Below, piece after piece: positions 1 through 5,101 of a stretch of DNA of 5,101 nt. Under the pieces are notes generated by a model. That model was not told the origin of the DNA, made no database searches, and saw only the letters and a program-made list of their open reading frames with translations. The stretch spans positions 1-5,101 of the forward strand of contig CAMBZO010000224.1 in NCBI GenBank assembly GCA_945872195.1, written 5' to 3'. The stretch's first letter is position 1. Each line of letters starts with the position of its first letter. This stretch comes from Akkermansia muciniphila. Its GTDB lineage: Bacteria > Verrucomicrobiota > Verrucomicrobiia > Limisphaerales > SXTU01. The position numbers and the translations under genes were made by a program.

Positions 1-543
1 AAGCCCGCGCTGCCGCTCATCTTGCCGGAGGCAAATCGCGGCGCAGGGGCGTTCCGCATCGGGCTGAGTCTGAAGGCGGCGAATCTCATCGGCGTGCGGG
101 CGGGTGATGTGAAGTCAGCGGGCGGATTCACGTTCAACGGGATTCCCGCCGCGCACAACGAGCTGGAGGTGGACGCGGAGGGCAACCACAAGTTCCTCGG
201 CTACATTTTCCAGTTCGGTCCGTGGCGGGTGTATCACGCGGGGGACACGAAGCACTTCGAGGGCATGGAGGATTGGATTCGCCCCTTCCGCGTGGACGTG
301 GCGCTGCTGCCCATCAACGGGGACACGCCGGAGCGCAAGGTCGCGGGGAATCTCGACGGGCGCGAGGCGGCGCAACTGGCCAAGGCCATCGGCGCGCGGC
401 TGGTCATCCCGATGCACTACGACCTGTTCACGTTCAACACGGCGTCGCCGGAGGAGTTCGTGGCGGAGTGCGGGCGGCTGGGGCAGCGGTGCCGGGTGTT
501 GCAGGCGGGCGAGCGGTGGAGCAGCGCGGAACTGGTCAGCTGA
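1..543 (+). CDS. Metallo-beta-lactamase-fold hydrolase, UlaG-like (3' part, N-terminus outside window)
   Basis: The reading frame is open from base 1 and ends at TGA 541-543, leaving 180 residues. A TTG at 22-24 is only an internal Leu codon, because coding similarity continues upstream of it. Visible family features, numbered within the fragment, are a PAAHNE stretch (His52), YHAGDT (Asp82), LLPINGDTPER (about 97-107), GNLDGREAAQLA, and IPMHYD (His139). The HAGDT aspartate, the LPING stretch and the late MHYD histidine match the metal-binding C-terminal half of UlaG-like (L-ascorbate-6-phosphate lactonase-like) enzymes. The first metal motif, HxHxDH, must lie upstream. No membrane segment is visible, so it is probably a cytoplasmic metal-dependent hydrolase. 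The substrate cannot be inferred; members of this superfamily are often annotated only as MBL-fold hydrolases, and no ascorbate-pathway genes are present. It is convergent with the ABC transporter gene downstream. Confidence 0.88.
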   Translation, partial: KPALPLILPEANRGAGAFRIGLSLKAANLIGVRAGDVKSAGGFTFNGIPAAHNELEVDAEGNHKFLGYIFQFGPWRVYHAGDTKHFEGMEDWIRPFRVDVALLPINGDTPERKVAGNLDGREAAQLAKAIGARLVIPMHYDLFTFNTASPEEFVAECGRLGQRCRVLQAGERWSSAELVS

Positions 544-555
544 AAGAGAGGAGTG

Positions 556-641
556 CCCGCGGATAGCGCGGATTCGCACGCATAGAAAAAGCCACGAAGG
601 TTGACCTCATTTCCATCCGTGTCATCCGCGTTATCCGCGGG
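556..641. repeat. Imperfect inverted repeat of 9-nt units between convergent genes (possible bidirectional terminator)
   Basis: The right part (615-641) is three consecutive 9-nt units: ATCCGTGTC, ATCCGCGTT and ATCCGCGGG. The left part (556-573), CCCGCGGATAGCGCGGAT, is the reverse complement of 624-641 with one mismatch in 18. Similarity continues inward with small gaps to about 587 on the left and 610 on the right, leaving a loop of about 22 nt. The element fills most of the 104-nt gap between the stop of the metallo-hydrolase (543) and the stop of the ABC transporter gene (648), so it could fold in both transcripts. There is no clean T-tract after the stem in either direction, so intrinsic termination is not demonstrated. 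It also resembles dispersed repeats I recall from Verrucomicrobiota intergenic regions; that part is from memory and unchecked. Confidence 0.75.
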
Positions 642-647
642 TATGAA

Positions 648-2501
648 TTAGTTGACCGCGAGCTTCTCGAAGCTCTCCTCGATGAAGGTGGTGTTCTGGA
701 TGCGCGCGAGCTTGGCGTAGAGGCCGTCGGTGGCCAGGAGTTCGTCGTGCGTGCCGCGCTCGACGATTTCGCCGTGGCGCAGGACGAGGATTTGGTCGGC
801 CTTGCGAATGGTGCTGAGGCGGTGGGCGATGACGAAGCTGGTGCGGCCGGTCATAAGCCGTTCCAGCGCTTCCTGAATCAGCTTCTCGGTCTGTGTGTCC
901 ACGCTGGCGGTGGCTTCGTCGAGGATGAGGATGGGCGCGTTCTTCAGGAGCGCGCGGGCGATGCTCACGCGCTGCTTCTCGCCGACGCTCAACTTCACGC
1001 CGCGCTCGCCGACGCGGGCGTCGTAGCCGTCGGTCAGGCGCGTGATGAAGTCGTGGCAGTTGGCGGCCTTGGCGGCGGCGTGGAGGTCGGCGTCGGAGGC
1101 GTCGAGGCGACCGTAGAGAATGTTCTCGCGCAGGGTGCCGTTGAAGAGGAAGGGCTCTTGGGCAACGACGCTGATGTGTTCGCGCAGCGTTTCCAGCGGC
1201 AGCTCTCGGATGTCCACGCCGTCAATGAAAACGCGTCCGGAGGTGGCTTCGTAGAAGGCGGGAAGGAGGTTGACCAACGTGGACTTGCCCGCGCCGGTGG
1301 GGCCGACGAGCGCGGTCATCTGGCCGGGCCGCGCGTGGAGGGAGATGGCTTTGAGGACGACGCGGTCGGCGCTGTATTGGAAGCCGACGTCGGTGTAGCG
1401 GACCTCGCCGCGAGGCAATTGCGAATTGCGAACTGCGAACTGCGAATTGGCGGCCGGTTGCGCTTGAACTGAGGTTCGGCATTCCGCTGTCGCATCCATG
1501 ATGTCGAAGACTCGCTCGCTGGCGGCGCGGGCGGATTGGAGCATTTGGTTCAAGCCGTGGAGGCGGCCGATGGGTTCGTAGAAGAGCGCGAGGTAGAGGA
1601 GAAATTGCACCAACTCGCCGACGGTCATCTTGCCTGCGAGGACTTGCGTGCCGCCGAACCAGAGGACGAGGCCGATGCCGAGCGAGGAGGCGAAGGCCAT
1701 CGCGGGCGAGTAGATGGCCCACGCGCGCATCACGGTGAGCGTGCCTTGGCGGAGGTCTTCGGCGCGGGCACCGAAGCGGGCGTCTTCGTGGCGCTCGCGA
1801 CCGAAGGATTTGATTTGGCGGATGCCCTGAAGGTTGTCCATGAGCAGGGCGTTCATGGCGCTGGCGGCCTGGCGCTGGACGCGGTAGCGCTTGTGGGCGG
1901 TGAGCGTATACCAGAGCGCGCCGCCGATGAGGATGGGCAGTGGCGCGAGCGCTACGCCGGCGAGCAAAGGATTTGTCCAGAAAAGGATTGTCAACACACC
2001 AACAATACTTAGGACTGCGACGGTGCCTTGCTCGGTGCCGTCAATGAGCAGGCGCTCCATGGCGTTCACGTCCTCGATGACGCGGGTCATGAGGTCGCCG
2101 GACGCGCGCTGGTCGAACCAGCCGACGGGGAGGCGCTGGAGGCGGGCGTAAACATCGCGGCGGAGGTCGAGGATGACCTTCTGCTCCAGCTCGTTGTTAA
2201 GGCGGATGCGGATGCCGGTGAAGAGTTCGCGGAGGAAAAAGGCGCCGATGAGCAAGCCCATCACGGGCGCGAGGCTGTCGGCGTTCTTCTTGGTGATGAC
2301 CTCGTCAATGACGTGCTGGGTGAGCTTCGGGTAGGTGAACGCGGCGGCGAGCGAGAGGAGCGCGAAGCCGATGGTGCCGAGCGCCATGAGCTTGTAGGGC
2401 AGTAGATAGACGCCGACGCGGCGGACGACCTCGCCGGTGGAGCGGGGCTGCGATTTGAAGCTGGGGTCGGTGTGGGCACCGAAACCGGGATGGGCACTCA
2501 T
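648..2501 (-). CDS. ABC exporter half-transporter with fused transmembrane and ATPase domains (MsbA-like type)
   Basis: This 617-aa inner-membrane ATP-driven exporter subunit should work as a homodimer or paired with a second half-transporter. About six membrane segments are visible near residues 38-58, 77-96, 159-177, 179-199, 259-283 and 294-312, with the coupling-region motif GWFDQRASGDLMTR at about 127-140. The ATPase domain is complete: A-loop Tyr376, Walker A GPTGAGKST (400-408), Q-loop Gln448, signature LSVGEKQR (504-511), Walker B ILILDE (524-529, catalytic Glu529), D-loop SVD (533-535) and switch His560. The signature is LSVGE rather than LSGGQ. The linker at about 340-364 carries a heptamer-repeat-encoded NSQFAVRNSQ stretch. 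The ATG at 2501 is followed by a hydrophilic N-terminus of about 30 residues; no Shine-Dalgarno is seen upstream. Substrate is unknown: MsbA-like lipid, drug and peptide exporters share this architecture. The propeller gene lies 66 nt upstream on the same strand. Confidence 0.95.
   Translation of the reverse strand: MSAHPGFGAHTDPSFKSQPRSTGEVVRRVGVYLLPYKLMALGTIGFALLSLAAAFTYPKLTQHVIDEVITKKNADSLAPVMGLLIGAFFLRELFTGIRIRLNNELEQKVILDLRRDVYARLQRLPVGWFDQRASGDLMTRVIEDVNAMERLLIDGTEQGTVAVLSIVGVLTILFWTNPLLAGVALAPLPILIGGALWYTLTAHKRYRVQRQAASAMNALLMDNLQGIRQIKSFGRERHEDARFGARAEDLRQGTLTVMRAWAIYSPAMAFASSLGIGLVLWFGGTQVLAGKMTVGELVQFLLYLALFYEPIGRLHGLNQMLQSARAASERVFDIMDATAECRTSVQAQPAANSQFAVRNSQLPRGEVRYTDVGFQYSADRVVLKAISLHARPGQMTALVGPTGAGKSTLVNLLPAFYEATSGRVFIDGVDIRELPLETLREHISVVAQEPFLFNGTLRENILYGRLDASDADLHAAAKAANCHDFITRLTDGYDARVGERGVKLSVGEKQRVSIARALLKNAPILILDEATASVDTQTEKLIQEALERLMTGRTSFVIAHRLSTIRKADQILVLRHGEIVERGTHDELLATDGLYAKLARIQNTTFIEESFEKLAVN
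1415..1448 (-). repeat. Heptanucleotide tandem repeat (GCGAAYT) inside the ABC exporter linker
   Basis: On the + strand there are four contiguous 7-nt units: GCGAATT (1421-1427), GCGAACT (1428-1434), GCGAACT (1435-1441) and GCGAATT (1442-1448). They are preceded by a 6-nt degenerate copy, GCAATT (1415-1420). Read on the coding - strand the repeat gives residues 352-363, NSQFAVRNSQLP, with the 7-residue periodicity expected from three 7-nt units per seven codons. It lies between the last membrane helix and the start of the ATPase domain, where insertions are usually tolerated. Because the unit is not a multiple of three, gain or loss of a single copy would frameshift the ATPase domain. Confidence 0.9.
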
Positions 2502-2567
2502 GTCAATTCAAGGAGGGGATTGAAGACTGGAAAGCGGACCGGAAGCAACCGCGCTGCGCGCTCACCG
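2502..2567 (-). other. 66-nt gap upstream of the ABC exporter gene, no recognisable Shine-Dalgarno
   Basis: This gap separates the stop of the propeller gene (2568-2570) from the ABC exporter start at 2501. On the coding - strand, the bases just before the ATG are pyrimidine-rich (CCCCTCCTTGAATTGAC) and contain no purine-rich ribosome-binding site. A perfect AGGAGG appears only on the opposite strand (2511-2516), where no gene begins. I see no convincing promoter or terminator. The short distance allows either read-through from the upstream genes or an unrecognised promoter. Confidence 0.5.
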
Positions 2568-4889
2568 TCACTTCGGCAACTGATTCAGCGTGTAGAAGAA
2601 TGTGTCGTGGTGCAGCGGTTGCGCTGCGGCGCTTCGCACCCCTGCGGCGCGGACGCTCGTGACAAAGCCGGCGCGCAGGCTGGGCACCGTGAGCCGTGCG
2701 CTCAGACCATCCGAGGACACGCTCACGGCAGATACCTGAAGCGCAGAAGTCTTGTTCGCTGTGCCCTCGAAGTCGTGTTCCACGCCGGGACCAACGTCGT
2801 GCTGATAGCTGAACTGCGCGACCTCGTAGCCCGCCGCCTTCGCCGCGCTCGCCGCCTCCACGGGTTGCGTGAAGGTCAGCTCGAAGCCGTCCGCCAATGC
2901 TTTCACCGACTTCACCTCGAAGTCCGCCGCGCCCGGCGCGCTGATGCGTGCGAGGCTAAGGCCTTTGCCCGCTGCGCCTGCGCCGCCGACGTAGAGCTGG
3001 CCATCCACACTGAACGCGAGCCGGCTGGCAGTGACGCCGAGATTCTTCACCAAAGGCCACGCTGCGCCCTGCCACTCGCCGTTCACCTGCGCCAGGCTCA
3101 CGCGCAGCAATCCGCCCTCGCCGTCCGCCACGAGCAGTTGCCCGGCGAACGCGCCCCAGCTCTCGGGCACCGTCGCGAAGCCTGCCACTTGCTTCGCCAG
3201 CCGCGACGGAAACCACACGGCGGGTGGCGCGAATTCCTTCGGCTCCTTGAACTGCTCCTGCGGCGCGGGCTGCGTGGCGGGGTGGCCTTGGAACTTGGAT
3301 TCCTGCACGTGAATCAACTTGGCCGCTGGCACCCACGGCCCCGCGTTGTCGGTCATGAAGACTTCGCCACCGAATGTCCCGCTGCCACCGGGCGAGCGGA
3401 AGCCGCTGGCCCAGCCCTCGAAGTCTTTTCCCGCCCGGCTGAACCGCGCGTCCCAGCCACGGAACGGCACTTCCCACCGGCTGCCACGGCCGTCGAGGAA
3501 GACGTGGAACCGGCCTTCCTTATCCGCCACCGGGCCGACGGCGAACTGCCGCCCATTGCCATTGAAGCCCCAGCCTTGGCTCACGCACTCGAAGAGGTCC
3601 GCCGCGCCGTCGCCGTCCGTGTCGCGCAGCCGCGTCAGCTCGCACTTCTGCGCGACGAAGATTTCGCCGCTGAAGACGCGCAAGCCCCCCGGCTCCATCA
3701 GGCCGCGCGCAAAGCGCCGCCACACCGGCGTGTTCGTCGGGTTCGCCAGTTGCGACACGATGAAGACTTCGCCCAGCGCAGTGCAGAGCGCGAGGTCGCC
3801 ATTCGGCAGGAAGTCGAGGCCGGTGACCGAGGTAGGATGGGGAATGGGAGCTAAGAGATAGGAGATGGGGAAGGCGGCGGCGCGCACGCCGGGCGAAGGT
3901 GAGTTCGTGGGCACGGCGAAGAGCGCGGCCCGGTTCGTCGGTGCGGCGGCGGGCGGCTCGGACACACGCACCAGCTCGGGCGGAGCCACCTTGGCCGGAA
4001 TTAACTTCGGCAGCAGTCGCTCGGCCTCGGCCTTGTCCGCGCACGCGACGGACAGCACTTCAAACGAGATTTCCCCGCGATGCGCCGGGATGTGGACCAC
4101 GGCGTGCGTCTCGTCGCCGGTGACGTAGCGCGGGATGACTTCGCTCTCGCCGTTCTTCTCGCGGTGCAGCTCGATCAGGTAATCGGCCTGTGCCGTCGCG
4201 GGTTTCCAGCCCAGCAGCGGACGGCCCCGGAACGCGGTGAGGAGCAAATCCTTCGCGCGGAGAATGCCCATCGCGGCGGAGTTTTGGCCAATCGTCGTCA
4301 TGCGCCCCGCCTCCATGTGCGCGGTGAACTCCAGGTCCATGTAACTCGCCGACAGCTCGAAGCGCCGCACCACCACCGGCACGCCGTCCACCCACTGCAC
4401 CGACGGCGACTCATGCACGCGCACGGTCTCCTCCGCGTCGAGCGGCAGCTCATACATCAGCGTCGTGACGCCGCCGCGCGTGCTGATGCCGAGGAAGCGC
4501 GGCTTCGACGGGAAGTCGGTGAGAATGTTCTTTGCGAACTTGCCACCGGCCCATGGGAAGAGCGGCGGGTTGGTGAAGAGGAAGTTGCCGGTGAAGTCCG
4601 CGAGGAAGCGGCCCGCCGCGCCGTCGTAGGGCGCGCCGTGCAAGTTCAACGACGGCCCGCGCCAGGCCGTGTGCGTGCGGAGCGTCTCGGTGTCAAAGGC
4701 GAGGTTGATATTCGTCGCGAGCGGGATGACCACGCTGCGCGCGGCCACGGACATGGGCGCACGGCGGAACGGCTGGTCAGCGGGATCGCGGAAGGTTTGG
4801 GCGGGGAGTGAGGTGGAAATGACGGCGAGGAGGCACAGCCAAAGTTGGCGCTCCGGTTGGCCCCATTCTCCGCTCACTTCACTTCCCAT
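2568..4889 (-). CDS. Exported DUF6797-like / beta-propeller protein of PVC-bacteria type
   Basis: The 773-aa product has a probable Sec signal: hydrophobic core LWLCLLAVISTSL (about 16-28), likely cleaved after SLPA (Ala30). Residues about 45-290 contain INLAFDTETLR and TAWRGPSLNLHGAPYDG, which I associate with the DUF6797-type domain. A Pro/Ala-rich linker spans about 295-352. A beta-propeller follows (about 353-650), with TGLDFLPNGDLALCT, GLMEPGGLRV and a calcium-loop-like DTDGDGAAD (423-431), as in sorbosone/glucose-dehydrogenase-like propellers of Planctomycetota and Verrucomicrobiota. The C-terminus (about 655-773) looks beta-rich and ends HHDTFFYTLNQLP. No CxxCH haem motif is present, although related proteins often carry a cytochrome c domain. 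Catalytic activity is unproven; a periplasmic or surface role with sugars or glycans is a guess. It overlaps the upstream peptidase gene. The start is uncertain: ATG at 4889, or GTG at 4877 overlapping the upstream stop as GTGA (769 aa). Confidence 0.85.
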   Translation of the reverse strand: MGSEVSGEWGQPERQLWLCLLAVISTSLPAQTFRDPADQPFRRAPMSVAARSVVIPLATNINLAFDTETLRTHTAWRGPSLNLHGAPYDGAAGRFLADFTGNFLFTNPPLFPWAGGKFAKNILTDFPSKPRFLGISTRGGVTTLMYELPLDAEETVRVHESPSVQWVDGVPVVVRRFELSASYMDLEFTAHMEAGRMTTIGQNSAAMGILRAKDLLLTAFRGRPLLGWKPATAQADYLIELHREKNGESEVIPRYVTGDETHAVVHIPAHRGEISFEVLSVACADKAEAERLLPKLIPAKVAPPELVRVSEPPAAAPTNRAALFAVPTNSPSPGVRAAAFPISYLLAPIPHPTSVTGLDFLPNGDLALCTALGEVFIVSQLANPTNTPVWRRFARGLMEPGGLRVFSGEIFVAQKCELTRLRDTDGDGAADLFECVSQGWGFNGNGRQFAVGPVADKEGRFHVFLDGRGSRWEVPFRGWDARFSRAGKDFEGWASGFRSPGGSGTFGGEVFMTDNAGPWVPAAKLIHVQESKFQGHPATQPAPQEQFKEPKEFAPPAVWFPSRLAKQVAGFATVPESWGAFAGQLLVADGEGGLLRVSLAQVNGEWQGAAWPLVKNLGVTASRLAFSVDGQLYVGGAGAAGKGLSLARISAPGAADFEVKSVKALADGFELTFTQPVEAASAAKAAGYEVAQFSYQHDVGPGVEHDFEGTANKTSALQVSAVSVSSDGLSARLTVPSLRAGFVTSVRAAGVRSAAAQPLHHDTFFYTLNQLPK
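3834..3868 (-). repeat. Degenerate heptanucleotide tandem repeat inside the linker of the propeller protein
   Basis: On the + strand this 35-nt purine-rich stretch divides into five 7-nt units: AGGATGG, GGAATGG, GAGCTAA, GAGATAG and GAGATGG, roughly following GRGATGG. On the coding - strand it gives residues 341-352, PISYLLAPIPHP, in which PIS and PIP recur seven residues apart. It sits directly between the Pro/Ala-rich linker and the first propeller strand (TGLDFLPNGD). Its composition differs from the flanking GC-rich codons. The units are degenerate, so the repeat is less certain than the one at 1415-1448. Confidence 0.7.
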
Positions 4890-5101
4890 TTCTCGCCGAA
4901 GAAGTCGGCGGCGACGACGCCTTTGCCGAGGACGCGGTCGGCGAGCGGCACGCTCAGGTCGAGGATGGCCCAGTCGGGGAGCTTGGGCGTCTGCTGCGAG
5001 TTCGAGGCCCCGGCGTATTGCGGGAAGGTGAAGCCGGAGTTGATGACCACGTAGCGGGACGGGTTCAACGGGTTCGGGAAGATGAACGCGGGCGCGTGCT
5101 T
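4874..5101 (-). CDS. Probable prolyl-oligopeptidase-family (S9) serine hydrolase, C-terminal fragment
   Basis: The frame is open to the window edge on the - strand and ends at TGA (4876-4874), leaving 75 residues. A TTG at 5068 is an internal Leu, since the frame continues upstream as KHAPAFIFPNP. The segment PNPLNPSRYVVINSGFTF, then QTPKLPDWAILDLS, and the ending VVAADFFGEKWEVK match from memory the C-terminal tail of large S9/alpha-beta-hydrolase proteins in Planctomycetota and Verrucomicrobiota. The catalytic Ser-Asp-His residues would lie upstream and cannot be checked here. Those relatives are usually exported, but the N-terminus is not visible. Its last codons overlap the start of the propeller gene, so the two are very likely co-transcribed. 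A different hydrolase with a similar tail remains possible. Confidence 0.7.
   Translation of the reverse strand, partial: KHAPAFIFPNPLNPSRYVVINSGFTFPQYAGASNSQQTPKLPDWAILDLSVPLADRVLGKGVVAADFFGEKWEVK

Noticed and set aside
115..579. - strand open frame of about 154 codons opposite the metallo-hydrolase
   Set aside because: It lies over a gene with clear metal-binding motifs on the + strand and shows no motif of its own.
556..641. Consideration of the repeat as a CRISPR-like or attachment-site structure
   Set aside because: There are only three adjacent 9-nt units with no spacers, no cas genes and no integrase nearby.
747..1472. + strand open frame of about 241 codons opposite the ABC exporter
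   Set aside because: It is antisense to the conserved ATPase domain; the composition (Gly/Ala/Val/Asp-rich, no motif) is a shadow of that gene.
2509..2517. Perfect Shine-Dalgarno-like AAGGAGGGG on the + strand
   Set aside because: No start codon at suitable distance opens a plausible + strand gene, and the real genes here are on the - strand, where the site reads as pyrimidines.
2502..2567. Possible promoter (TTGCTT, 18 nt, TTCAAT on the - strand) for the ABC exporter
   Set aside because: Both boxes are poor matches, and such pairs are expected by chance; it is not strong enough to annotate.
2472..3854. Long + strand open frame of about 460 codons opposite the propeller gene
   Set aside because: It is Arg/Ala/His-rich with no recognisable domain, lies wholly antisense to a well-supported gene, and is the usual by-product of GC-rich third positions on the opposite strand.
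4080..4811. + strand open frame of about 243 codons opposite the N-terminal part of the propeller gene
   Set aside because: It is Arg/His/Glu-rich without domains, and the opposite strand has a coherent exported protein with a signal peptide.

Overview
The window is GC-rich (roughly 65% by eye) bacterial chromosomal DNA. It most resembles the Planctomycetota-Verrucomicrobiota group, probably Verrucomicrobiota. The grounds are the large secreted DUF6797-like/beta-propeller protein, the S9-type peptidase tail next to it, and short dispersed repeats of a kind I associate with those genomes. The taxonomic call is inference; there is no rRNA or marker gene here.

Layout. (1) Positions 1-543, + strand: the C-terminal 180 residues of a metallo-beta-lactamase-fold hydrolase of the UlaG-like type, whose N-terminus lies outside the window. 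(2) Positions 544-647: a short gap between two convergent genes, filled by an imperfect inverted repeat (556-641) built from 9-nt units starting ATCCG. (3) Positions 648-2501, - strand: a complete ABC exporter half-transporter (617 aa, transmembrane domain plus ATPase domain). (4) Positions 2502-2567: a 66-nt gap. (5) Positions 2568-4889, - strand: a 773-aa exported protein with an N-terminal DUF6797-like region, a beta-propeller and a C-terminal beta-rich domain. (6) Positions 4874-5101, - strand: the last 75 residues of a probable prolyl-oligopeptidase-family (S9) hydrolase, overlapping the start of gene 5 by a few bases.

The peptidase and the propeller protein overlap and are almost certainly co-transcribed and translationally coupled. 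The ABC transporter follows 66 nt downstream on the same strand and may belong to the same transcript, but nothing in its sequence ties it functionally to the other two. The metallo-hydrolase points the other way and is a separate unit.

I see no complete new system, CRISPR array, RNA gene, transposon or phage gene. The most noteworthy signal is at small scale: both complete genes carry a different tandem repeat with 7-nt periodicity (1415-1448 and 3834-3868). Each lies in frame in the linker between two folded domains and encodes a short peptide with 7-residue periodicity. Together with the 9-nt-unit hairpin at 556-641, this suggests a genome seeded with short tandem-repeat families that are tolerated in domain linkers and gene ends.
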